The position numbers and the translations under genes were made by a program. 49,214 nt of DNA. Origin: an uncultured Bacteroidota bacterium (GTDB lineage Bacteria > Bacteroidota > Bacteroidia > AKYH767-A > OLB10). This document shows, piece after piece, positions 32,640-42,343 of this stretch. A model generated the notes under the pieces. That model ran no database searches, was not told the DNA's origin, and was given only the letters and a program-made list of their open reading frames with translations. How positions within the stretch are numbered: the stretch's first letter is position 1; each line of letters begins with the position of its first letter. The stretch spans positions 72,112 to 121,325 of the forward strand of contig CAINEC010000007.1 in assembly GCA_903847585.1 (NCBI GenBank). Direction: 5' to 3'.

Positions 32640-33503
32640 ATGAGACAACTAAAAATTACCCAATCCATCACCAACAGGGAAAGTGCTAGTTTAGAAAAGT
32701 ACCTTCACGACATTAGTAAAGAGCAAATGGTAACTCCACAAGAGGAGGTTGAGTTAGCTCAGAAAATCAGAAGTGGGGATGCTGATGCACTTAATCGTTT
32801 GACAAGAGCTAATTTACGTTTTGTAGTTTCTGTTGCCAAACAATATCAAAATCAAGGACTCGGATTACCCGATCTTATTAATGAAGGTAATTTGGGTTTA
32901 ATTAAAGCGGCTCAGCGATTTGATGAAACCAAAGGATTTAAGTTTATTTCTTATGCAGTTTGGTGGATTCGTCAGAGTATTTTACAAGCTATTGCTGAGC
33001 AATCTCGTTTAGTTCGTTTGCCCTTAAATCAGATAGGGACACTAAATAAAGTTCGTAAGTCATTTTCAAAATTAGAACAAGATTTTCAGCGAGAGCCAAG
33101 CGCAGAAGAATTAGCACAGGTTTTAAATTTTTCAACTAATCATATAAATGATGTAATGCGAGTTTCGGCAAGGCCAGTATCATTTGATGCACCCCTTGAT
33201 AGTAGTGAAGATAGTAGTACCTTATTAGATATATTAGATGGAAACGATTCTGTAAATACAGATACTGTGATGATGCAGGAGTCGATGACAGAAGATATTA
33301 ATCGTTATTTGAGTGTGCTATCACCTAAAGAAGTTCAGATTGTAAAAATGTTCTTCGGTATCGGACATACACATAATATGTCGCTGGATGAGATCAGTAT
33401 TAAAGTACAATTGACTAGAGAGCGTGTTCGCCAGATTAAGGAAGGTGCTCTTCGAAAACTAAAGAGTAATAGAAGTAACAAGTTTTTGAAATCATATTTG
33501 TAA
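32640..33503 (+). CDS. rpoD: Primary sigma factor RpoD/SigA, short Bacteroidota form
   Basis: The 287-residue sigma-70 lacks the long region 1.1 of E. coli RpoD, as is normal for the housekeeping sigma of Bacteroidota. Region 1.2 is SLEKYLHDISKEQMVTPQEE. Region 2 includes DLINEGNLGLIKAAQRFDE and YAVWWIRQSILQAI (the -10 recognition helix). Region 3 spans residues about 130-200. Region 4 ends with MSLDEISIKVQLTRERVRQI and a basic tail. This factor should recognise the -33 TTG/-7 TAnnTTTG promoters found throughout this window. It is monocistronic: a 200-base leader precedes it and a perfect terminator follows. Confidence 0.96.
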   Translation: MRQLKITQSITNRESASLEKYLHDISKEQMVTPQEEVELAQKIRSGDADALNRLTRANLRFVVSVAKQYQNQGLGLPDLINEGNLGLIKAAQRFDETKGFKFISYAVWWIRQSILQAIAEQSRLVRLPLNQIGTLNKVRKSFSKLEQDFQREPSAEELAQVLNFSTNHINDVMRVSARPVSFDAPLDSSEDSSTLLDILDGNDSVNTDTVMMQESMTEDINRYLSVLSPKEVQIVKMFFGIGHTHNMSLDEISIKVQLTRERVRQIKEGALRKLKSNRSNKFLKSYL

Positions 33504-33509
33504 AAAGTT

Positions 33510-33532
33510 AAGGGACGCAAGTCCCTTTTTTT
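33510..33532 (+). terminator. Intrinsic terminator of rpoD, GCAA tetraloop
   Basis: Perfect 7-bp stem AAGGGAC/GTCCCTT (33510-33516 with 33521-33527) around GCAA, then a T run to 33532. Confidence 0.92.
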
Positions 33533-33615
33533 GTGGAATAATAAATTTTAGCAACTCTTTTTAAGCAGCTATATATTAATATTGCAATTCTTACGTTTTA
33601 GATTTAAATCAAAAT

Positions 33616-34341
33616 ATGAAAACAATAACATGTTCGTTGGTATTCCTCTTATTAGTCATTTCCGCATCTGCGCAAAATTTTAACGATTTAAAAAAGAAAG
33701 CAGAAAAGAAACTTACATTGCCATCAACTCCTAAAGGTTTTACTGAAGAAGAAGCAGGTAAAGCTCTTAAAGAAGCCTTAAGTAAAGGAGCTGTGAATGG
33801 ATCAGCAACTGTATCGAAATTGGATGGCTATTTCGGCAATCCTAAAATCAAAATCCCTTTTCCTCCAGATGCAAAGAAGATTGAAGATAAATTACGTGGC
33901 ATTGGTCTGAATAAAGAATGTGATGATGTTATTTTGTCTGTTAATCGCGCTGCTGAAGATGCAGGTTCATCTGCAAAAGACATTTTTACCAAAGTGATTT
34001 CGGAAATGACCATTTCTGATGCGATTAATATTGTGAAGGGGGCTGATAATGCCGGAACAGAATATTTGAAAGCGAAATCGAGAGCGATGTTGGTTGAGGC
34101 CTTCAAGCCAATCATAAAAGCTTCATTAGATAAAGTAGGAGCTACCAAAAACTGGGAGTTGGTCATCACGAAGTATAATAAAATACCATTCGTTGAAAAG
34201 GTGAATCCCGATTTAGTGCAATACGCAACAGAAAAAGCCATTGACGGATTATTCGTAAAGGTAGCCGAGGAAGAGCTGCAAATCAGAAAAGACCCTATTG
34301 CTCGCACAAGCGATTTATTGAAGAAGGTGTTTGGTGGATAA
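33616..34341 (+). CDS. DUF4197 family exported protein
   Basis: The 241-residue protein has a signal peptide (MKTITCSLVFLLLVISASAQ) and a helical body. The family pattern is visible: EEAGKALKEALSKGAVNGSA, KIKIPFPPDAKKIEDKLRGIG, the SAKDIFTKVISEMTISDAINIVKG block, and near the end YATEKAIDGLFVKVAEEE with IRKDPIARTSDLLKKVFG. DUF4197 proteins are widespread in Proteobacteria and Bacteroidota, are periplasmic or lipoproteins, and have no known function. TACGTTTT at 33592-33599 is a 7/8 promoter match. A long hairpin terminator follows. Confidence 0.9.
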   Translation: MKTITCSLVFLLLVISASAQNFNDLKKKAEKKLTLPSTPKGFTEEEAGKALKEALSKGAVNGSATVSKLDGYFGNPKIKIPFPPDAKKIEDKLRGIGLNKECDDVILSVNRAAEDAGSSAKDIFTKVISEMTISDAINIVKGADNAGTEYLKAKSRAMLVEAFKPIIKASLDKVGATKNWELVITKYNKIPFVEKVNPDLVQYATEKAIDGLFVKVAEEELQIRKDPIARTSDLLKKVFGG

Positions 34342-34361
34342 ATTATTTACAAAACAATCTT

Positions 34362-34400
34362 AAAGTCCTAAGAATTATTCTTGGGACTTTTCTTTTTTGT
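34362..34400 (+). terminator. Intrinsic terminator of the DUF4197 gene
   Basis: A 13-bp stem AAAGTCCTAAGAA/TTCTTGGGACTTT with one T-G pair, loop TTA (34375-34377), followed by TCTTTTTT. Confidence 0.9.
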
Positions 34401-34429
34401 TCTGAATTCTAAATCATCGGTATTAATCT

Positions 34430-34437
34430 TATTTTTG
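34430..34437 (+). promoter_or_regulatory. -7 promoter element TATTTTTG
   Basis: Perfect TAnnTTTG, 14 bases before the ATG at 34452 and behind the previous terminator. It likely drives the two-gene surface-protein unit. Confidence 0.6.
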
Positions 34438-34451
34438 AAAAAAAATATCAA

Positions 34452-34868
34452 ATGCGATTTCTGCTAATAATGCTACTCGGTTGTTTTATATCTATCAAAG
34501 GATATGGTCAAACAGCCAATTTAAATTATGCTAAACATCCTTATTGGATAACAATGATGGATGACTCTACCGCCAATTATTTTGAAGCACAAAAGGCTTA
34601 TGATGCATTTTGGAAAGGTAAGGTTATTCCGTTGGAAGAAGAGGAGACCTTAGGAATGAAAGGAGCTGTAGCCAACGAAGAAAAAGAAAAGGGTTCTTGG
34701 TTAGAACGTCTGTTTCGTCGCGATAAAGACCGAAAATATGAGCACTATCGACTCGATTGTAAACGCTTTGAACATTGGAAAATGATGATGCTTCCTTTCG
34801 TACAAGAAGATGGTTCGATACTCTATCCACAGCAACAATTAAAATTATGGAAGGAGGCAAGACCATGA
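34452..34868 (+). CDS. Small exported protein paired with a BNR/PKD T9SS protein
   Basis: The 138-residue protein has a signal peptide ending in KGYGQ. The mature part is tryptophan- and tyrosine-rich, helical and strongly charged: NYFEAQKAYDAFWKGK, an EEEE patch, GSWLERLFRRDKDR and HYRLDCKRFEHWKMM. It has a single mature-part cysteine and no T9SS domain. I have no named family, but the same pattern (a short FEAQKAYDxFWK protein before a giant BNR-repeat protein) is one I associate with Bacteroidota. The stop overlaps the next start (ATGA), so the two products are likely made in step and may interact during export. Function unknown. Confidence 0.75.
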   Translation: MRFLLIMLLGCFISIKGYGQTANLNYAKHPYWITMMDDSTANYFEAQKAYDAFWKGKVIPLEEEETLGMKGAVANEEKEKGSWLERLFRRDKDRKYEHYRLDCKRFEHWKMMMLPFVQEDGSILYPQQQLKLWKEARP

Positions 34869-37800
34869 GAAAAATACTTTCTATCATAATAATTTTATTG
34901 TCATTTAGTCATCAGATAAATGCACAAATTGCGGGTAACTGGACGTGTAAGGGACCGATTGCTTTTCCAACAAATGCAAGCGGACAAATACATGGAATAG
35001 GTCGTTGTACACAAATCAAATTTCATCCTGTCGATTCTTCAGTTATGTACACAACAACTGCATCGGGTGGGTTGTATAAGAGTAACAACAATGGAACTTC
35101 ATGGAATGTGATGGGAACGGATATGCTTCCAAACGCGCAGTGTGCTTCCGTATGTATCGATTATACGAATGATAGTGTAATTTACCTTGGTACAGGCGAT
35201 CCTAATTATTATGGAACGAGTTACGGTATTTACAAGACAGTTAATGCAGGTGGCACGTGGACATTAATGAATTCATCAATTGGTAATCGAATGGCCGTTG
35301 AAATATTGATGGATCCTAATGATCATCACATTTTAATTGCTGCTACCAATAGTGGTATCTGGAAAACGAATGACGGAGGACAGACTTGGGTTTGTAAGCG
35401 AATTGGTGGTCAATTCACAGATATGGTTTGGAAAGCTAACGCAGGGACCAGTACTTTGTACGCCGCTACGTTCGATGCCGTTTTTCGCTCTGATGATAGA
35501 GGTGATACATGGTTTCAAATTACCAATGGATTAACACCTCCTGGCTCAAATGGAGGTCAGGGTATACGCCTTGGCGTTAGTCCTGCAGATTCAAACATCG
35601 TTTACGTTGCTATGAATTGCGACGAAGGAACTATTTTCAAATCTACAGATGGTGGAAATTCATTTACGACTGTTTACCATAATCCAAGTCAGAGTTTAAC
35701 AGGTTACGATGCTAATGGTGGTGGCCAAGGGAATTATAATTTTACATGTGGTGTAGATCCTGACGATCCGAATACGGTTTATATTGCTTCGCATGTTGTT
35801 TGGAAATCGACTGACGGAGGTATCACTTGGACACAATTAACGCAATGGTGGGCGAATCTTCATACCGATATGCATCATATTCTCGTGAACCCTTATAATC
35901 ATAGTCAGCTATGGGAAGCGAATGACGGAGGTGTTTGGTTGAGTACGAATGGAGGAAGTTTTTGGACACCGAAGAGTGATGGAATTATTTCGACAGAAAT
36001 CTATCATGCTGGTCAGAGTAAAACGAGAGAAGATTTGATTAGCATCGGAACTCAAGATAATGGAGAGTTGTTTCATTCATTAACTACGTGGAAGTGTAAT
36101 CGCGGTGGTGATTGGGGTGCACGATGTGATTTTGATTATACCCATAATAATTATGTTTATTACCTGAGCGAAAATCAACGACGACGATTAGTTCCCAATG
36201 GTGGTGGCGTTTCAATCAATCTTCCAGTTAAATGTGATGGGAATACTAGAATATCTTTTTGTCCTTCTGATACGAATGTGGCCTATGCAGGTCGTGATAC
36301 ATTATGTGTTTCAACGAATATTTATAATGGATCAATTACGTGGAGTATTGTTTCTGATTTAGGACATACTATTCGTGGAATTAAAGTAAATCCTTTGAAT
36401 GCGAATGTGGTTTATGTGGTGACTGATAATGCAAGAGTTTATCGTATTGAAGATGCAAAGTCGGGCAATCCGCAGATATCCATTTTTACATTGCCATATG
36501 CAACTAATGTTGCGGCATCAATTGAGGTTGTGAAAAGCGATACCAATATTATCTATGTAACTTGCAATTCGAGGATTTATCGATCTGCAGATAGAGGTCA
36601 AACCTGGACGAATTACACCAGTAATTACCCAGGATTAAACTTGATTAATGTAGTGAATGATTATTATAGCTCAAATGAAGCAATTTATATTGCCAATGCG
36701 GCTGGTGTTTATTATCGCGATTCGAGTATGAGTAATTGGTTGAATTATTCAGGCGGACTTCCAACAATTGCGCAGATTAGAGATTTAATAATTTATAATG
36801 ATGGTACCGGATTATCAAAGTTAAGAGTAGCTTATTATGGAAAGGGAGTATGGGAATCATCTTTAAACAAGAATGATATACCTGTTGCAGATTTTATGTC
36901 GGATAAAAAATCAATCTGTGAAAACAATCAGATACAATTTACAAACTTAAGCACCGGAGCTTTATCAGTTCAATGGTATTTCCAAGGTGGCAATCCTGCT
37001 TCTTCAACCGCACAAAATCCAAACGTGACGTATTCGCAACCTGGAGATTATTTAGTTTCCTTATTGGTGAATGGAAGTTCAGGCAGTAATACAGTAGTTC
37101 GTCAAGGTTATATACATGTCTCTGCTGCTCATGCACTGTCATTGAATGAAGGATTTGAGAATAATTTCTCTTACGATTGGAGCTTGACGGATGATGGGGA
37201 AGATGGAATTAAATGGAACTTGAGTAGTAACGCAGGTGCCTATGGGCAAAGTTTAAATTCAGTTTATTTTGATAATTATAGTTATGATGTAAATGGTAGA
37301 CGCGATGAATTGATAACGCCTCGATTTAAAACTGCAGGAATAGCTGATGCACTTCTTAAGTTTGATGTTGCTTACGCTCGATATAGTCCTGATTATTACG
37401 ATACGTTAGCAGTCATGGTATCAACAGATTGTGGCGCAAGTTTCACGCAAGTTTATGCTCGCGGATATACTGATCTGGCAACATCTGGAGATACAACTGG
37501 TTTTTATGTTCCAGGTAGTAATCAATGGAGAATGGATTCTGTATCACTTACGCCATTCCTAAATCAAAATGAAATAATAATTGCATTTCAAAACAGAGGA
37601 CATTATGGCAATTGTGTTTACCTTGATAATATCAGAGTTGATGCAGTCAGTATAGCTAGTCCGGTAGCGAACGCTACTGCATTTAATAAACAAGTTTGTA
37701 GTGGGGAGAGTATTACGTTTGTGGATCAGTCATCAGGGGCTCCTACTAGTCGTTTATGGTATTTTGCGGGTGGTGTTCCATCAACCTCTAATTTGCAGAA

Positions 37801-38395
37801 TCCTGTTGTGGTTTATAATTCGCCGGGCGTATATCCTGTAGCGTTAGTAGTAAACAATTCAAATGGAACAGACTCTATCTATTATAATTCATTCGTCGAA
37901 GTATTGAGTCCTGCTAATTCATTTAACATATCCATTTATGTGGATTCGTTAGTTGCACCTCAAGTCGGCTTAGGTTATCAATGGTATTATAATAATGCCC
38001 TTATTCCTGGAGCAAATTCAATGGTGCTTAAGAATTTTTTACCAGGGTTATATGCGGTTGCTGTTACAGATTCCAACGGATGCGTAAATTATTCTACGAC
38101 TGCAGCGGTTGTGATAGGTCTTCAAGAACAAATCTCTGAGTCATTAAACATGGAGGTGTATCCTAATCCTGCAAAAGACCAAACAACAATCAAGTTGAAT
38201 TCATCTTTAGCGGGCAATGCTAACGTGATAATTACCGATTTAAATGGTAAAAGTGTATTCGAGAAGGTTGTTAATGTGAAAAAAGGAATTCAGGAATTTA
38301 CAATTGATTGCAATCAATTCAATTCAGGAATATACCTTGTTACTTTGCAAAGCCAAGAAATGATTAGCAGCAAAAAATTAATGATCATTCATTAA
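34865..38395 (+). CDS. Large BNR/VPS10-like and PKD-domain surface protein, T9SS type A
   Basis: The product is 1176 residues from ATG 34865, which gives the signal peptide MRKILSIIIILLSFSHQINA; a frame to 34775 is open but hydrophilic. The N-terminal 660 residues form beta-propeller-like BNR repeats with Asp-box motifs (KTNDGGQTW, SDDRGDTW, STDGGNSF, STDGGITW, SADRGQTW). Then come a PKD domain (CENNQIQFTNLSTG), a MAM/choice-of-anchor-J-like module (GFENNFSYDW to YLDNIRVDA), a second PKD domain (CSGESITFVDQSSG) and a short Ig-like piece. A T9SS type A sorting domain (VYPNPAKDQ to KLMIIH) ends it. Likely a surface or released adhesin or hydrolase; no glycosidase catalytic motif was seen. Its stop codon overlaps that of the convergent gene. 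Confidence 0.9.
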   Translation: MRKILSIIIILLSFSHQINAQIAGNWTCKGPIAFPTNASGQIHGIGRCTQIKFHPVDSSVMYTTTASGGLYKSNNNGTSWNVMGTDMLPNAQCASVCIDYTNDSVIYLGTGDPNYYGTSYGIYKTVNAGGTWTLMNSSIGNRMAVEILMDPNDHHILIAATNSGIWKTNDGGQTWVCKRIGGQFTDMVWKANAGTSTLYAATFDAVFRSDDRGDTWFQITNGLTPPGSNGGQGIRLGVSPADSNIVYVAMNCDEGTIFKSTDGGNSFTTVYHNPSQSLTGYDANGGGQGNYNFTCGVDPDDPNTVYIASHVVWKSTDGGITWTQLTQWWANLHTDMHHILVNPYNHSQLWEANDGGVWLSTNGGSFWTPKSDGIISTEIYHAGQSKTREDLISIGTQDNGELFHSLTTWKCNRGGDWGARCDFDYTHNNYVYYLSENQRRRLVPNGGGVSINLPVKCDGNTRISFCPSDTNVAYAGRDTLCVSTNIYNGSITWSIVSDLGHTIRGIKVNPLNANVVYVVTDNARVYRIEDAKSGNPQISIFTLPYATNVAASIEVVKSDTNIIYVTCNSRIYRSADRGQTWTNYTSNYPGLNLINVVNDYYSSNEAIYIANAAGVYYRDSSMSNWLNYSGGLPTIAQIRDLIIYNDGTGLSKLRVAYYGKGVWESSLNKNDIPVADFMSDKKSICENNQIQFTNLSTGALSVQWYFQGGNPASSTAQNPNVTYSQPGDYLVSLLVNGSSGSNTVVRQGYIHVSAAHALSLNEGFENNFSYDWSLTDDGEDGIKWNLSSNAGAYGQSLNSVYFDNYSYDVNGRRDELITPRFKTAGIADALLKFDVAYARYSPDYYDTLAVMVSTDCGASFTQVYARGYTDLATSGDTTGFYVPGSNQWRMDSVSLTPFLNQNEIIIAFQNRGHYGNCVYLDNIRVDAVSIASPVANATAFNKQVCSGESITFVDQSSGAPTSRLWYFAGGVPSTSNLQNPVVVYNSPGVYPVALVVNNSNGTDSIYYNSFVEVLSPANSFNISIYVDSLVAPQVGLGYQWYYNNALIPGANSMVLKNFLPGLYAVAVTDSNGCVNYSTTAAVVIGLQEQISESLNMEVYPNPAKDQTTIKLNSSLAGNANVIITDLNGKSVFEKVVNVKKGIQEFTIDCNQFNSGIYLVTLQSQEMISSKKLMIIH

Positions 38396-41300
38396 TGCAC
38401 TAATTGTAATTTCTTTGTCGTGCTTCCATTATTACTGATGAAACGTAAGATGTAAAATCCATCAGCATAATTAGCTGTTGAAATTACTTTGCTTGTTTCA
38501 TTATTAACCTCGAAGTTGTCAATTGTTTTACCACTGGCATCGATTAATTCAATAGCATTAGTATTAGCTGGGAATATTAATTGACAATTATTGTTTGCAG
38601 GGTTAGGGAATAGAATGAAATCTGTTTTGTTATCGTTTTCATTTAAACCAACCACACCTTGTAAGGTAATATCATCTAATGAAATTCCTGGAGCTGTTAA
38701 ATTAATATCACTTTTAAACACAAACTTCAATTGAAGGATATTCGCACCCGTTAGATTGCTGAAGGAATAACTGCAGTTTTTCCATCCATTTGAAAGGCCC
38801 GTCCAACCGATATTATTTCCAAACAGGGTCGTGTTATACCAATTGGTTGCATTGGGATCGTTAATACTTCCAAGAACTTCCCAATTGCCGCCATCTAATG
38901 AGTACTCTAAATAAGTTCCATCTGCGGCATATTCAGTAGCGTAGTTCAACCAGAAATCAATATTCACTTTAGTGTAATTAGATATTACAAATAGTGGTGA
39001 GTATAAACTTGCATACGCCACATTAAAGTAAGGCGTGCTTAAGTTTATATCCCAGCAATTAATTCCAGAGTGTGAGAAATTTGTTGGATTTATACTAGGG
39101 CTTCCTAATTCCCATTGAGTATAATTAGTATAAGAGCTATCAAACCAACCTTGATCACCATTTTCAAAATCGTAGGAGTAGGTGAGATAGGCGGTAACGA
39201 TGGCGAATGAATTTAATTGAATAGTATCATTACTTTGTATAGCATCTAAAGGCCAATCAATATATGCTGTTAAAAGAATAGTTCCTCCCACAGGAGTAAA
39301 TGATGGTAATGTCACTATGGTTGTTGAGTCTTTGGGTAAATTACCTGACCAGTTGTAATTGAACGGTACTCCGTTGTTGTTAGTATACTTAATTGAAAGA
39401 TTGGTAAGTGGATATCCTCCTTGATTTTGCAACACTACTTGAACGGGAGTCGGGATTCCTTGACCAATATTATTTTGCGGCGATGCGAATGCAATTAAAG
39501 CAGCATCATGTTCTGGTATGGCGTAAAAAAACAAGGTGACACTGTTATTTTGTTGTTCCATATCAAATGGCCAATTGATATAAATGGTGAGCACATTCCA
39601 TCCAGCGACTGGAGTAAAATTAGGAAGTGTAACAAGTGTAGTGGAGTCGAGGGGTAAATTACCACTCCAATTTTGATTTACTACTTGTCCATTGTTAAGC
39701 TGATATTGAATGGAAAGGTTAGTGATGTTTATGACACCTTGATTTTGCAAATACACACTAAGTGGGTAGCCATATCCAGCAAGTAAGGTGTCATAAGTTG
39801 CTGCGGTTAATAAGGCTCCGTCATATTGAGCTGCTTGTTTAATACTGAAATCATCAATCGAAACTCCATCTACTTGTAAGCTATTGTCAGATGTAAATGC
39901 ATAACGGAATTGCACAGATGGCTGATTCGCGAAAGCATCTAATTTATATGTTGATTCTTTCCAACTTAATGAATTGCCATCCCATCCCGGTAGCTGAGAA
40001 GAATTAAGTGATGCATTGGTATACCAATTTGTTCCATTCGGATCTCCTAAAAATCCTAGCGTTCCCCATCCAAAACCATAATTAATATCCATTCTTAATC
40101 CATCCCATCCTGCCTCTGTATTCCGGTTTTGCCAAAAGCTTAATTTGGGATGTACTGAATTAGATAAATCAAAAACCGGTGTATATAAAAACGCATTTGC
40201 TAATGGGCTATAGGGTGATGTTAAGTTAATGTCCCACGCATTGTTTCCTGAGTGTGTTCCGAATGTTGTGTTATAGTTCGGATATCCTAATTCCCAAATA
40301 GAACCAGGCGATGCAGAATTGTCAGCATACCAATTTGAGTTTCCTGATTCAAAATCGGTAGAATAATTTAAACTGATTGGTGAAGTTCCATTAACAACTG
40401 TACAAGATGTATCATTGCTCGTATTTATATCACCGAACAATTGGCAATAGCCACATAAATTATTTATAGGTTGAAGAACAGTAAAGCCAGGAAGTAAATA
40501 TCCTGCTGTTGCTCCGGGATTCAAATTTACTCCGTTAATTGTGGTTGAATAATACACTGTGCCATTAAGTTTATAGCCCAATATAAAACTATTAATTACT
40601 GTGGACCCTAAATTACTTACTGTTATTCCAATATTACCTGTATTAAAACCAATTGGAAATGCATTGGTCGATGTATTTGTAGAAACAGTTCTCAAATCAA
40701 CAACACCAATATTTGATAAATAAAAATCATCAATGGAAACTCCATTTTTGTTGATGAAATTATCACTATGCATCACAAAACGAAATTGCAGATTACCAAC
40801 AAATCCATAGCTAGCTAAATTGTATTCCGCACTTACCCACGCATTACTGTAGCCTGTCCAGCAAGGAGAACCAAAAGAAATTACACTCGTTGTATTATAC
40901 CAATTTACTCCGTTAGGGTCGTTGTAAGTCCCAAGGATATTCCACGTTAATCCGTTATCGTTAGTATATTCAACATGCATCCCGTCATAATTAGCTTCCA
41001 CCTCGTATCGTAATTTAAATTTCAATTGAGTGAAAGGAGTAGCTGATGTATATACTGGGGAATATAAATAGGCTTGCGCACTGTCACCATAATCGGAAGT
41101 TAAATTAACATCCCAACAACTATTGCCAGAGTAAGCTCCAACAAATGCTGCAAAATTTGGATAACCTAATTGCCATTTTGTAACGGTATCTAATGAAGTA
41201 GCTGTCCATCCAAGGCTTCCACTATCAAAATTTTCAAAAACAGGATAAGTTGTAGATAGCGTTAAATTACTACAAAGAGAGTCATTAGAAAATTCATAGT

Positions 41301-42180
41301 CGTTTCTTCCTCTCGCAAAAACACAGATAGAATTAACGGTTGTGGGAATGTATGCAGTTCCAATTGTGATTGTATCGGTAGCACCTGCTGCAATTGTCCT
41401 TGCTGCAATTGACGTGGTTGTAACTCCATTTAAAACATATCCAACAATAAAAGAGTCGAGTGGAATGTTAGAGTTGTTTTTTACTTGAATTTTAATTGGC
41501 GAATTGCTTCCGGTATTTGTTGGATTTAAAATGGCGATTGATTGCATATCATTTAATACCCGATTACTTTGGGTAAGACTAATCTGGTCAATTAAAATAC
41601 CTGGTTGACTACTTCCAAAAATATAGGAGTTAAAAACGAATCTTACTTTAATACTATCGATATGTCCCAGGTAGTTAAGGTGTATTCCGGACTGCTTCCA
41701 TCCGCCTGATGTACCAGTAAATCCAGGTTGTGTAGTTGCATAAACCGAAGTAGTATTGTACCAATTATCTGCGTAGAGTCCATTCGTTAAACGCTGCCAG
41801 GAAGTTCCATTGGTAGAATACTCCAAGTGAAAACCATCAAATCCGAAAGGCAAATATCTAAATTGACTAAACGATAAGTAGGGGTCGCTCAAGTTGCTTA
41901 TTTGCATCATAGGGGACGTTAAATAAGCGATGCTATTACCGCGATAGCCTGAGTCTAAATCTGTACCCCAACAGCTTGGAGCAGTTAAAGCTGGCTGAAA
42001 TCCCGATGCTGATGGCGTTCCTCTTTCCCAGGAGGTTCCACTTTGTGTGTAAGAAACCCATCCTTCATTGGTCCCTGAATCAAAATTGTAGAGATAGGAT
42101 TGAGCCTTAGCGGTAAAAGAGGCAGCGATTATAATTATTAAAATAGAAATTTGCTTTCGAAGTAATCGGGTAATTTTCAT
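38392..42180 (-). CDS. Giant T9SS type A protein with four choice-of-anchor-J-like modules
   Basis: The 1262-residue exported protein has a signal peptide (residues 1-27). Four homologous modules of about 170 residues begin near bases 42095, 41245, 40372 and 39180. Each starts with a FDSG/FESG/FENG-x-x-W pattern, has W-x-x-G-x-P, then WDxNL or equivalent, LYSP/YTP and a closing DDF/DDI strand, as in MAM-like anchor-J domains. CARDB-like Ig linkers fill the gaps, with one after modules 1 and 2 and two after module 3 (NWSGNLP-DSTT twice). The sorting domain is LFPNPANNN to KLQLVH. It probably forms a long extracellular fibre or adhesin. Ligand unknown. Confidence 0.9.
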   Translation of the reverse strand: MKITRLLRKQISILIIIIAASFTAKAQSYLYNFDSGTNEGWVSYTQSGTSWERGTPSASGFQPALTAPSCWGTDLDSGYRGNSIAYLTSPMMQISNLSDPYLSFSQFRYLPFGFDGFHLEYSTNGTSWQRLTNGLYADNWYNTTSVYATTQPGFTGTSGGWKQSGIHLNYLGHIDSIKVRFVFNSYIFGSSQPGILIDQISLTQSNRVLNDMQSIAILNPTNTGSNSPIKIQVKNNSNIPLDSFIVGYVLNGVTTTSIAARTIAAGATDTITIGTAYIPTTVNSICVFARGRNDYEFSNDSLCSNLTLSTTYPVFENFDSGSLGWTATSLDTVTKWQLGYPNFAAFVGAYSGNSCWDVNLTSDYGDSAQAYLYSPVYTSATPFTQLKFKLRYEVEANYDGMHVEYTNDNGLTWNILGTYNDPNGVNWYNTTSVISFGSPCWTGYSNAWVSAEYNLASYGFVGNLQFRFVMHSDNFINKNGVSIDDFYLSNIGVVDLRTVSTNTSTNAFPIGFNTGNIGITVSNLGSTVINSFILGYKLNGTVYYSTTINGVNLNPGATAGYLLPGFTVLQPINNLCGYCQLFGDINTSNDTSCTVVNGTSPISLNYSTDFESGNSNWYADNSASPGSIWELGYPNYNTTFGTHSGNNAWDINLTSPYSPLANAFLYTPVFDLSNSVHPKLSFWQNRNTEAGWDGLRMDINYGFGWGTLGFLGDPNGTNWYTNASLNSSQLPGWDGNSLSWKESTYKLDAFANQPSVQFRYAFTSDNSLQVDGVSIDDFSIKQAAQYDGALLTAATYDTLLAGYGYPLSVYLQNQGVINITNLSIQYQLNNGQVVNQNWSGNLPLDSTTLVTLPNFTPVAGWNVLTIYINWPFDMEQQNNSVTLFFYAIPEHDAALIAFASPQNNIGQGIPTPVQVVLQNQGGYPLTNLSIKYTNNNGVPFNYNWSGNLPKDSTTIVTLPSFTPVGGTILLTAYIDWPLDAIQSNDTIQLNSFAIVTAYLTYSYDFENGDQGWFDSSYTNYTQWELGSPSINPTNFSHSGINCWDINLSTPYFNVAYASLYSPLFVISNYTKVNIDFWLNYATEYAADGTYLEYSLDGGNWEVLGSINDPNATNWYNTTLFGNNIGWTGLSNGWKNCSYSFSNLTGANILQLKFVFKSDINLTAPGISLDDITLQGVVGLNENDNKTDFILFPNPANNNCQLIFPANTNAIELIDASGKTIDNFEVNNETSKVISTANYADGFYILRFISNNGSTTKKLQLVH

Positions 42181-42343
42181 TGTAAAGGTCTTGCGTTGAA
42201 GTCACTAAATTAAGGAACAAAATTGACATCTCGCTATATAGATGCATACACTCATTTTTAAAACTGGTTAACTATTTAATAGCCATACTTTGGTAATTCA
42301 AAAATTATTGTTTTATTTGTATTACGCATTAACCTAAAACACT

